From assembly GCA_027311125.1 (NCBI GenBank), contig DAICZO010000308.1, positions 1-5,680 of the forward strand: a stretch of DNA of 5,680 nucleotides, in the 5' to 3' direction. Positions 1-5,390 of this stretch are shown in pieces. Both the position numbers and the translations under genes were made by a program. Below the pieces are notes generated by a model that was not told the origin of the DNA, searched no databases, and was given only the letters and a program-made list of their open reading frames with translations. The stretch comes from Acidobacteriaceae bacterium (GTDB taxonomy: Bacteria; Acidobacteriota; Terriglobia; Terriglobales; Acidobacteriaceae). How positions within the stretch are numbered: position 1 is the first letter of the stretch; each line of letters begins with the position of its first letter.

Positions 1-650
1 GTGGTGGTGCGGAGGACGTCGGCGAGGGTGGCGTCGGAGGCGTGGGAGACGTCGATGATGATGCCGAGACGGTTGAGTTCGCGGATGATGTCGTGACCGA
101 AGGTGGTGAGGCCAGGGGGAGTGCTGCTGGCTGGGGTGCGCAGGTCGCCGGAGGACTCGGCCCAGTCGTTGGAGTTGGACCAGGTGAGGGTGAGATAGCG
201 GACGCCGCGCTGGTGGAAGAGGCGGAGGTTTTCGAGGGAGTTTTCGAGGGAGTGGCCGCCTTCGATGCCGAGCAGGATGGCGAACTTGCGTTGCGTGCGG
301 GCGGCGAGGATGTCCGCGGGGGAGATGCAGAGGGCGAGGGACTCGGGATGTTGCTGGATTTGGTGGAGGACCCCGTCGAGGAGATCGTGGGTGCGCTGGG
401 CGTAGTGACCGCGCCATTGGGTGGGTTCGGGCCAGAGCGCGAAGAAGGCGGCGGCGAGATTGCCTTGACGGGCGGATTCGAGGGAGAGGTGGCCGCCGTG
501 GAGAGGGCCGGTGAAGTCCCAGGGAGTGGCTGGGTGGATAGCAGAGGGGTCGAGGAAGCGCTGCGGAGTGTCGACGTGGGTGTCGATGACGAGGGCGGCT
601 TGGTGAAGGTCGAGAGGGGCCGCGGTGGAGAGTGGGAGAGGCTTGTTCAT
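1..650 (-). CDS. Membrane dipeptidase-family zinc peptidase (M19), 3' end outside window
   Basis: Reading leftwards from an ATG at 648-650 gives 216 codons with no stop, so the C-terminal part lies beyond base 1. Seen: a DTHVD motif at residues 23-27 (zinc ligands H25 and D27), LLGIEGGH at 126-133 with E130 as the expected bridging zinc ligand, a GVRYLTLTWSNSNDWAESSG stretch at 149-168, and GIIIDVSHAS at 196-205 with H203 as a zinc ligand. These are the hallmarks, in order, of the M19 renal-dipeptidase family, a binuclear zinc TIM barrel that cleaves dipeptides, including D-containing ones, and sometimes beta-lactam rings. No signal peptide or lipobox is seen from this start, so a cytoplasmic enzyme is inferred. 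There is no other ATG in frame nearby and only a weak ribosome site upstream. The exact substrate cannot be told, since some family members act on other small amides. Confidence 0.93.
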   Translation of the reverse strand, partial: MNKPLPLSTAAPLDLHQAALVIDTHVDTPQRFLDPSAIHPATPWDFTGPLHGGHLSLESARQGNLAAAFFALWPEPTQWRGHYAQRTHDLLDGVLHQIQQHPESLALCISPADILAARTQRKFAILLGIEGGHSLENSLENLRLFHQRGVRYLTLTWSNSNDWAESSGDLRTPASSTPPGLTTFGHDIIRELNRLGIIIDVSHASDATLADVLRTT

Positions 651-654
651 TCTG

Positions 655-686
655 TTGATCTTGTGTTTGATCTTATGTTGATTGTG
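655..686. repeat. Phased direct repeat TTGATCTTRTG in the divergent intergenic region
   Basis: Plus strand: TTGATCTTGTG at 655-665, TTGATCTTATG at 667-677 and a shortened TTGATTGTG at 678-686. The units are spaced 12 and 11 bp apart, about one helical turn, and the array begins 5 bp before the start codon of the leftward peptidase gene. The 141-bp gap 651-791 separates two divergent genes. Same-face repeats of this kind can be regulator-binding sites or simple slippage repeats. I could not find a convincing -35/-10 pair for either gene in this gap; the best plus-strand candidate, TTGTGG at 724-729 with TGTAAG at 747-752, is weak. Confidence 0.5.
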
Positions 687-760
687 GCGAGAGTGGGAGA
701 TGGCGTGGGTGCCGGGGGCAACCTTGTGGTGCTCGGATGCCATCCCTGTAAGGAGAACGT

Positions 761-841
761 ATGCGAATATTGAGCTCGTTTGAGGTGAATCATGGCACAA
801 GGATTGAATTCGACCAAATCAGCAGAGTTGCCGTCGCATGA
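761..841 (+). CDS. Possible 26-residue upstream peptide overlapping the small gene start
   Basis: An ATG at 761-763 is preceded by a near-perfect Shine-Dalgarno, AAGGAG at 750-755, five bases away. The frame runs 26 codons to a TGA at 839-841 and overlaps the first 50 bases of the 792-992 gene in a different frame. Its ribosome site is stronger than that of the longer gene. It could be a leader peptide coupling or modulating translation of the next gene, or a chance frame. The peptide itself resembles nothing I recognise. Confidence 0.25.
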   Translation: MRILSSFEVNHGTRIEFDQISRVAVA

Positions 842-992
842 AGCGTTAGAGACGCACAACGATGTAACCGAAGTAGGCAAGAGCGAGCAACACAAGCTGG
901 ACCATATCGCGATGGGGAGCGCCAAGCGTGCGGGAAACCGCATCAAGGCCGATACCGGGGTGGTTCCGGGAACGACGATCTTTACCAAGTAG
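792..992 (+). CDS. Small hypothetical protein, 66 aa
   Basis: A complete frame from ATG 792 to TAG 990-992 with GAGGTG at 782-787 as ribosome site; the in-frame codon at 786-788 is a stop, so no longer start exists. The product is hydrophilic, has no cysteine, no membrane segment and no signal peptide, and contains many Lys, Glu, His and Asp residues with a conserved-looking C-terminus (GVVPGTTIFTK). I do not recognise the family. Reality is supported by the ribosome site, by a strong terminator hairpin starting about 16 bases after its stop, and by its being the only plus-strand frame not lying opposite a recognisable gene. Its codons are less C-ending than those of its neighbours (for example GCA, TTA, GTA, CAA). 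It is divergent from the peptidase gene and convergent with the GlcG-like gene. Confidence 0.7.
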   Translation: MAQGLNSTKSAELPSHEALETHNDVTEVGKSEQHKLDHIAMGSAKRAGNRIKADTGVVPGTTIFTK

Positions 993-1008
993 AGCAGGAT
1001 AGGACGAT

Positions 1009-1039
1009 AGAAAAGCCCCGCTGTTTGCGGGGCTTTTCT
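1009..1039. terminator. Bidirectional intrinsic terminator
   Basis: Arms AGAAAAGCCCCG (1009-1020) and CGGGGCTTTTCT (1028-1039) form a perfect 12-bp stem with a 7-base loop CTGTTTG. A-rich and T-rich ends flank the GC core on either strand, so it can end transcription of the plus-strand gene (stop at 992) and of the minus-strand GlcG-like gene (stop at 1060). Confidence 0.88.
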
Positions 1040-1059
1040 GCGTATGGCATGGGCGCGGG

Positions 1060-1455
1060 TTAGAGAGCGGCTGCGCCGGCCTGGGCTACGGCGTGATCCT
1101 GATCGCCGGAGCCTCCGCTGACGCCGATGGCACCGACGACTTTGCCGTTCTGCTGGAGAGGGATTCCGCCGGCAAAGATCATGACCTTGCCGTTGTTGGA
1201 GGCGTGGATGCCGAAGAACTGGTTGCCTGACTGGGAGTGGGTGGCGAGATCCTGGGTGGAGATGTCGAAGGCGCGTGAGGTCCAGGCTTTTTTCTGGGCG
1301 ATGTCGATGGAGCCTAGCCATGCGTTGGTCATGCGCTCGAAGGCGATGAGGTTGCCGCCTTCGTCGACGACGGCTACGTTCATGGGTTGGCCGAGTTCTT
1401 CGGCTTTCTTTTCTGCCGCGGCGATGATGCGGCGGGCGTCAGCGAGGGTGATCAT
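1060..1455 (-). CDS. GlcG/HbpS-family (DUF336, haem-degrading domain) protein
   Basis: 131 residues, a typical length for a single-domain member. Seen: an N-terminal helix with ITLADARRIIAAAEKKAEEL, then MNVAVVDEGGNLIAFERM (25-42), the central KKAWTSRAF (55-63), GGIPLQQNGKVVGAIGVSGG (96-115) and the end motif GSGDQDHAVAQAG (115-127). This order defines the GlcG/HbpS fold (PF03928). Members include glycolate-operon GlcG of unclear role, haem-binding HbpS and corrinoid or diol-utilisation accessory proteins. No glycolate, diol or two-component genes are in view, so the role cannot be set. There is no signal peptide, so the protein is probably cytoplasmic, unlike secreted HbpS. The start is supported by AGGAG at 1464-1468 (minus-strand sense), eight bases before ATG. 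It is separated from sdhB by 178 bp and a hairpin, so it is likely its own unit. Confidence 0.9.
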   Translation of the reverse strand: MITLADARRIIAAAEKKAEELGQPMNVAVVDEGGNLIAFERMTNAWLGSIDIAQKKAWTSRAFDISTQDLATHSQSGNQFFGIHASNNGKVMIFAGGIPLQQNGKVVGAIGVSGGSGDQDHAVAQAGAAAL

Positions 1456-1578
1456 GGGTGGTTCTCCTGATGTGAGCTATGGATTGGATCGCTTGAGGAA
1501 AGATTCGATGCAAGAGGATTTGTTTCATCCTGCGGAGGGTGAGGGGAGCGCGTGTGTTCTGAGGGATCAGTAGAAGCA

Positions 1579-1616
1579 GCATTGGCCGCATCACTGAATG
1601 GAGATGCGGCCAATGC
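1579..1616 (-). terminator. Perfect 14-bp hairpin after sdhB, probable operon terminator
   Basis: Arms GCATTGGCCGCATC (1579-1592) and GATGCGGCCAATGC (1603-1616) pair perfectly around a 10-base loop, 17 bases past the sdhB stop codon. In the minus direction the stem is followed only by TGCTTCTA, a poor U tract. It may therefore be a Rho-assisted terminator or a 3'-end stabilising structure rather than a classic intrinsic terminator. The rest of the 1456-1633 gap shows the ribosome site of the GlcG-like gene and no clear promoter. Confidence 0.65.
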
Positions 1617-1633
1617 CGGGTGCTGCTGGATGG

Positions 1634-2395
1634 TTAGCGGGTGAAGAAGTCTTTGACCTGCTGGACGATGACTTCGCGGGTGACGTCAGAGATGGCTTCG
1701 GTGAGGGGGAGTTGCTTGGGGCAGGCTTCGACGCAGTTCTGGGCGAAGCCGCACTCCTGAACGCCGCCGTCGCCAGCGAGGGCGCGAAGACGCTCTTCTT
1801 TGAGAACAGAGCCGGCGGGATCCATGTTGAAGAGCTTGACCTGCGCGATGGTGGCGGCGCCGACGAAGTTGGTGGAGTCGTTGAACTGGGGGCAGACCTC
1901 CATGCAGATGGTGCAGGAGATGCAGTTGGAGAGCGGGTAACGCTCTTCCTGAATCTGAGGGAACTGGCGGGGGGCTGCACCGAGGTCGTAGGTGCCGTCG
2001 ATGGGGACCCAGGCCTTGACGGCCTTGAGGTTCTGGAAGAGGACGGAGCGGTCCACGGATAGGTCGCGGACGACGGGGAACTTGGAGAGGGGAGCGAGGG
2101 TGATGGGCTCGTCGGGGTTGCCAGCCTGGAGCTTGTCGACGAGAGCGGAGCAGGCCATACGGGCCTTGCCGTTGATGAGCATGGCGCAGGAGCCGCAGAT
2201 CTCTTCGAGGCAGTTGGAGTCGTAAGCGATGGGCGCGGTGGTTTTTCCGTCGGCGGTGATGGGGTTGCAGGCGATCTCACCGAGCAGTGAGGTGATGTTC
2301 ATGTTCGGGCGATAGGGGATCTCGAACTTCTCGGTGACGACGGGGGCGTCGGGGTTGGACTGGCGCTTGATCTCGACTTTGATGGTTCTTGGCAT
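1634..2395 (-). CDS. sdhB: Succinate dehydrogenase iron-sulfur subunit
   Basis: 253 residues, close to the usual 240-255. The N-terminal ferredoxin domain holds the 2Fe-2S ligands C62, C67, C70 and C82 in NCLEEICGSC...ARMAC. The C-terminal helical domain carries C158, C161, C164 and C225 (4Fe-4S) and C168, C215 and C221 (3Fe-4S), so all eleven cysteines of the family are present. Stretches such as KFPVVRDLSVDRS and KAWVPIDGTYDLG resemble Bacillus SdhB strongly. The protein passes electrons from FAD in SdhA to haem and quinone in SdhC, on the cytoplasmic face of the membrane. ATG 2393-2395 has GAGG nine bases upstream (2405-2408). It is last in sdhCAB, 114 bp after sdhA, and a hairpin follows it. 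Confidence 0.98.
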   Translation of the reverse strand: MPRTIKVEIKRQSNPDAPVVTEKFEIPYRPNMNITSLLGEIACNPITADGKTTAPIAYDSNCLEEICGSCAMLINGKARMACSALVDKLQAGNPDEPITLAPLSKFPVVRDLSVDRSVLFQNLKAVKAWVPIDGTYDLGAAPRQFPQIQEERYPLSNCISCTICMEVCPQFNDSTNFVGAATIAQVKLFNMDPAGSVLKEERLRALAGDGGVQECGFAQNCVEACPKQLPLTEAISDVTREVIVQQVKDFFTR

Positions 2396-2411
2396 GGTTG
2401 TTGCCCTCGGA

Positions 2412-2437
2412 AATCTGTGTTTCGGGCGTTCAGCCCG
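2412..2437 (-). repeat. Intercistronic hairpin repeat, copy 2 (sdhA-sdhB gap)
   Basis: Plus-strand reading: AATCTGT (2412-2418), GTT, TCGGGC (2422-2427), loop GTTCA, GCCCG (2433-2437). The CGGGC/GCCCG arms can form a 5-bp hairpin in the sdh mRNA. The same layout occurs in the sdhC-sdhA gap at 4349-4373, with 18 bases identical outside the spacer and loop. On the plus strand the hairpin is followed by CTTGC and seven T (2443-2449), which resembles an intrinsic terminator acting on antisense transcripts. Confidence 0.6.
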
Positions 2438-2509
2438 CTTGCTTTTTTTCGGCTGGTGGCTGGGAGTTTGCCCAGTCTGGAGCCGTTGGAGCTTGTGTCT
2501 GCTTCCTTC

Positions 2510-4279
2510 TTAGGTGGAGGAGTAGACGCGGGGACGAGGCTTGATGTGGCTGGTGTCTACGTCTTCGTAGGTGATGCTGGGTGCTCCGTCGACGAAGGCG
2601 GCCTTGGTGGTTTTGAGGAATTGCTCGTCGTTGCGGTTGGGGAATTCGGGTTTGTAGTGGGCTCCGCGGGACTCGTCGCGGAGGCGAGCGCCGCGGACGA
2701 TGACACGGCCTAGTTCGAGCATGTTGTAGAGTTGGCGGGTGAAGGCGAAGCTGGTGTTGGCCCACTGGCTCTTGTCGGAGAGGTTGATGTTCTTGTAGCG
2801 GTGGAGGAGTTCGACGATCTTGGCGTCGGCCTCGTCGAGTCCGGCGTTGTAGCGGACGATGGTGGCGTGCTTGGTCATGGTCTCGCCGAGTTCGCGCCAG
2901 ATTTTGAAGGGGTTCTCGGTGCCGGAGGAGGAGGTGAGCTGTTTGTTCTTCTCGTTCTGGCGCTGGAGTTCGGCTGCGTGGCCGCCGTCGCCGGTGGCTG
3001 GCTTGAGGGCCTTAGCGTAGTTGAGGGCCTGAGGACCAGCGACGAAGCCGCCGTAGATGCAGTAGAGCAGGGAGTTAGCTCCGAGGCGATTGGCGCCGTG
3101 AATGGAGTAGTCGGCCTCACCGGCGGCGAAGACTCCGGGGATGTTGGTCTGCTGGTTAAAGTCGACCCAGAGGCCGCCCATGGTGTAGTGGACGCCGGGG
3201 AAGATCTTCATGGGGACTTCGCGGGGGTCGTCGCCGACGAACTTCTCGTAGATTTCGAGGATGCCTTCGAGCTTGTGGAGGCGCTCCTTGGGGAGATGGG
3301 TGAGGTCGAGATAGACCATGGGCTGGCCGTCGATGCCCATGTTGTCTTCGTAGACGATCTTGAAGATTTCGCGGGTGGCGATGTCGCGGGGGACGAGGTT
3401 GCCGTACTTGGGGTAACGCTCTTCGAGGAAGTAGTAGCGGTCGGCCTCTGGGATGGAGCGGGCGACGCGTTTGTCGTTGCGGTCGCGGGGGACCCAGACG
3501 CGGCCGCCTTCGCCGCGGGCGGACTCGGACATGAGGCGGAGCTTGTCTTCGCCGGGGATGGCGGTGGGGTGGACCTGGATGAACTCGCCGTTGGCGTAGA
3601 AGGCTCCCTGTTGGTAGAGGGCGGACTGGGCGGAGCCGGTGCAGACGACGGAGTTGGTCGATTTGCCGAAGATGGCTCCGTTGCCGCCGGTGCAGATGAT
3701 GATGGCGTCGGCGGGGAAGGTGCGGGTCTCCATGGTGCGGAGGTTCATGGCGACGATGCCGCGGCAGACGCCGTTATCGTCGAGGACGGCGGAGAGGAAC
3801 TCCCAACCTTCGTACTTGGTGACCTTGCCTTCGGACTCGTGGCGGCGGACCTGTTCGTCGAGGGCGTAGAGGAGTTGCTGGCCGGTGGTGGCTCCGGCGA
3901 AGGCGGTGCGCTGATAGAGCGTACCTCCGAAGCGGCGGAAGTCGAGCAGGCCTTCGGGGGTGCGATTGAAGGGGACTCCCATGCGGTCGAGCAGGTCGAT
4001 GATGGCGGGACCCTGCGCGGTCATGTTCTTGACGGGGGTCTGGTTGGCGAGGAAGTCGCCGCCGTAAACGGTGTCGTCGAAGTGCTTGAGGACGGAGTCG
4101 CCCTCGCCCTTGAGGTCTTTGGCGGCGTTGATGCCACCCTGGGCGCAGACGGAGTTGGAGCGTTTGACGGGGACGATAGAGAAGAGGTAGACGGTGCCAC
4201 CGGCTTCGGCGATCTTGATGACGGAGGAGAGGCCGGCTAGTCCGCCGCCTACGACGATGATTCTGGGTGATGCTGCCAT
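2510..4279 (-). CDS. sdhA: Succinate dehydrogenase flavoprotein subunit, with Asn at the flavin-histidine site
   Basis: 589 residues, close to Bacillus SdhA. It oxidises succinate to fumarate and feeds SdhB. Seen: the FAD-binding IIVVGGGLAGLSS (7-19); KRSNSVCAQGGINAA (39-53), where Bacillus has KRSHSVCAQGG; FDDTVYGGDFLANQ (67-80); TPEGLLDFRRFGGT (107-120); HPTAIPG (H237), SESARGEGG (251-259), PRDIATRE with probable catalytic R298, HYTMGG (H364) and NRLGANSL (R398). Dicarboxylate-binding and catalytic residues are thus intact, but residue 42 is Asn (codon AAC, bases 4154-4156) in place of the covalent FAD histidine. Residues about 265-282 form a short insertion relative to Bacillus. The open frame continues upstream across sdhC, but ATG 4277-4279 has AGAGG (4289-4293) nine bases before it and sits just ahead of the FAD motif, so this start is chosen. 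Stop TAA 2510-2512. Confidence 0.97.
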   Translation of the reverse strand: MAASPRIIVVGGGLAGLSSVIKIAEAGGTVYLFSIVPVKRSNSVCAQGGINAAKDLKGEGDSVLKHFDDTVYGGDFLANQTPVKNMTAQGPAIIDLLDRMGVPFNRTPEGLLDFRRFGGTLYQRTAFAGATTGQQLLYALDEQVRRHESEGKVTKYEGWEFLSAVLDDNGVCRGIVAMNLRTMETRTFPADAIIICTGGNGAIFGKSTNSVVCTGSAQSALYQQGAFYANGEFIQVHPTAIPGEDKLRLMSESARGEGGRVWVPRDRNDKRVARSIPEADRYYFLEERYPKYGNLVPRDIATREIFKIVYEDNMGIDGQPMVYLDLTHLPKERLHKLEGILEIYEKFVGDDPREVPMKIFPGVHYTMGGLWVDFNQQTNIPGVFAAGEADYSIHGANRLGANSLLYCIYGGFVAGPQALNYAKALKPATGDGGHAAELQRQNEKNKQLTSSSGTENPFKIWRELGETMTKHATIVRYNAGLDEADAKIVELLHRYKNINLSDKSQWANTSFAFTRQLYNMLELGRVIVRGARLRDESRGAHYKPEFPNRNDEQFLKTTKAAFVDGAPSITYEDVDTSHIKPRPRVYSST

Positions 4280-4288
4280 GCTGTTGAT

Positions 4289-4293
4289 CCTCT
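4289..4293 (-). promoter_or_regulatory. Ribosome binding site deciding the sdhA start
   Basis: AGAGG in the minus-strand sense, nine bases before ATG 4277-4279. It separates the true sdhA start from the much longer open frame that runs back through sdhC to about 4987. Confidence 0.7.
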
Positions 4294-4324
4294 CGACGCT
4301 GCGGTAGTTCGGGCGAAGTGCCTT

Positions 4325-4336
4325 GGGCAAAAGCCC
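4325..4336 (-). repeat. Small GGGC-AAAA-GCCC hairpin in the sdhC-sdhA gap
   Basis: GGGC (4325-4328), four A, GCCC (4333-4336) on the plus strand. In the mRNA it reads GGGC-UUUU-GCCC. It lies 13 bases from the AATCTGT repeat copy in the same gap and may be part of a larger structured element. Confidence 0.4.
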
Positions 4337-4348
4337 CTTTTCGTTGTG

Positions 4349-4374
4349 AATCTGTTCCTCGGGCTTAGGCCCGA
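4349..4374 (-). repeat. Intercistronic hairpin repeat, copy 1 (sdhC-sdhA gap)
   Basis: Plus-strand reading: AATCTGT (4349-4355), TCC, TCGGGC (4359-4364), loop TTAG, GCCCGA (4369-4374), giving a 6-bp stem. It matches the layout at 2412-2437 in the other sdh gap. The gap is 113 bp (4280-4392) and holds no other gene. Confidence 0.6.
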
Positions 4375-4392
4375 TATTGCTGCCGAAGGGCG

Positions 4393-5229
4393 CTAACTCT
4401 GTGGCGTGCTCCGGGGCTGACTTTGCGTGGTCAGGGGTGTAACTGTGAGGGACCTGGTGAGGCTGGCTGCCGGAGTTGCTGCAGCCGGTTGGACGAGGGC
4501 TGCCGGAGTTTCGGGCAGGACGTTCTCGGGGGCGTTGGGGTACTTGTAGACGACCGCGTAGATGCTGGCGAGGCCCATGAGGCAGAGGGCGATGCCAAGC
4601 GCGGCGCATACGTAGCCAAATCGCTTGCGGGCGCGGTTGCCAGGGGTGATGCCCCACTTGGCGGCGAAGAGCCAGATGCCGTAGGAGAAGTGCCAGGTGG
4701 TGGCGATCATGGCGATGACATAGATGGCGAGCATCCAGGGGTTGGATAGCTCGTGCTGGACCTTGGCGAAGGCTGCGCCGGGGTGCTCCGGAAGCATGAC
4801 GCCGGAGAAGCGTTGCCGCCAGACGTGCTGAACGATATAGGCCAAGGCGATGAGTCCGGTGACGCGCTGGGAGAGATACATCCAGTTGCCGGCCCAGGGG
4901 TAGACGTTGACGTTCGAGCGTCCACGGAAGGCGATGAAGACGCCATAGAGGGCGTGGAAGGCGAGGGGGATGAAGATGAAGGCCCACTCCAGCACGCGGA
5001 CGAGCGGGAGGGAGTTGAGGAAGACGACCTGCTTGGCGTAGGCGAGCGGGCCGTTCCAGGTTTCGAAGTTGGAGATGATGTGCTCGACGAGGAAGGCACC
5101 GATGGGGATGATGCCGGAGAGCGAGTGTAACTTACGCCAGAGGAAGGAGTTGCCCTGGCCCGCTCGGAGAGGTTGCACTCCGCGCTGGGGCGATGTTGCG
5201 GAGGGGACGGGCGGTGCGACTGTGGCCAT
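4393..5229 (-). CDS. sdhC: Succinate dehydrogenase cytochrome b558 membrane anchor
   Basis: 278 residues; the related Bacillus subtilis protein has about 202. Five membrane helices are visible at roughly 37-57, 80-101, 122-140, 163-190 and 206-228. Histidines H50 (FLVEH), H92 (PLAFH), H135 (IVQH) and H180 (TTWH) match the four bis-His ligands of the two b haems in Bacillus SdhC, so a di-haem, single-anchor, type B complex reducing menaquinone is inferred. RRLHSL-like RKLHSLSGIIPIG (32-44) and KWGIT (191-195) support the family. AAGGAG at 5236-5241 is six bases before ATG 5227-5229, a strong start. Odd: about 22 extra N-terminal residues and a roughly 48-residue Pro/Ala/Thr/Ser-rich C-terminal tail (231-278) with more relaxed codon use. 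It is the first gene of sdhCAB, 113 bp before sdhA. Confidence 0.96.
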   Translation of the reverse strand: MATVAPPVPSATSPQRGVQPLRAGQGNSFLWRKLHSLSGIIPIGAFLVEHIISNFETWNGPLAYAKQVVFLNSLPLVRVLEWAFIFIPLAFHALYGVFIAFRGRSNVNVYPWAGNWMYLSQRVTGLIALAYIVQHVWRQRFSGVMLPEHPGAAFAKVQHELSNPWMLAIYVIAMIATTWHFSYGIWLFAAKWGITPGNRARKRFGYVCAALGIALCLMGLASIYAVVYKYPNAPENVLPETPAALVQPAAATPAASLTRSLTVTPLTTQSQPRSTPQS

Positions 5230-5274
5230 GAAAGGCTCCTTGAGGGCTCGGGAGAGCGACGTCGTCTAATGTTA

Positions 5275-5293
5275 GTTGCAAACAATCAGCAAC
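5275..5293 (-). other. Short inverted repeat near the predicted sdh transcription start
   Basis: GTTGC (5275-5279) and GCAAC (5289-5293) pair around a 9-base spacer. It covers the expected start of the mRNA from the -10 box at 5297-5302, about 60 bases before the sdhC start. It could be an operator half-site pair or chance. Confidence 0.3.
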
Positions 5294-5296
5294 GCG

Positions 5297-5326
5297 ATTA
5301 TTCCGCTGTGGTTTGACGACCGTCAA
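5297..5326 (-). promoter_or_regulatory. Sigma70-like promoter of sdhCAB
   Basis: In the minus-strand sense: -35 TTGACG (5321-5326, five of six consensus bases), an 18-bp spacer, -10 AATAAT (5297-5302, five of six). Transcription would begin near 5290, leaving a leader of about 60 bases before the sdhC ATG. It is the best promoter match I found in the window, in the only long gap upstream of the operon. Confidence 0.65.
5313..5326. promoter_or_regulatory. Palindrome over the sdh -35 box, operator candidate
   Basis: TTGACGACCGTCAA on the plus strand has perfect 6-bp arms, TTGACG and CGTCAA, around a 2-base centre. The -35 hexamer of the predicted promoter is one arm, so a dimeric regulator bound here would block RNA polymerase. 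The regulator is unknown. Confidence 0.45.
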
Positions 5327-5390
5327 GGAAACTCGGAGGCTTTGTGCGGTTATCGATAGATGTGTGCGAAATAGTTGTATCGGATGGAAT

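Noticed and set aside
42..773. A 243-codon plus-strand open frame at the left edge
   Set aside because: It lies opposite the M19 peptidase, whose zinc motifs are clear; the plus-strand product is Gly/Glu/Val-rich without any recognised motif.
647..1321. A 224-codon minus-strand frame across the intergenic region and the small gene
   Set aside because: It crosses a strong terminator, overlaps the GlcG-like gene in another frame, and has Arg/Pro/Ser-rich shadow composition with no domain.
1591..2280. A 229-codon minus-strand frame inside sdhB
   Set aside because: Ser/Pro/Thr-rich off-frame reading of sdhB; all eleven Fe-S cysteines are in the other frame.
2732..4240. A 502-codon open frame on the plus strand opposite sdhA
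   Set aside because: It is an antisense shadow: the composition is extreme (long Gly/Val/Asp/Glu/Ala runs), no domain is recognisable, and the opposite strand encodes an unmistakable SdhA.
2510..4987. An 825-codon minus-strand frame that would suggest an SdhC-SdhA-like fusion or a long SdhA N-terminus
   Set aside because: Residues upstream of ATG 4279 are sdhC and the intergenic gap read in the wrong frame (Arg/Pro/Leu/His-rich). A ribosome site and the FAD motif place the SdhA start at 4279.
5257..5264. CGACGTCG palindrome in the sdhC leader
   Set aside because: An 8-bp palindrome is expected by chance at this GC content and nothing links it to a known site.
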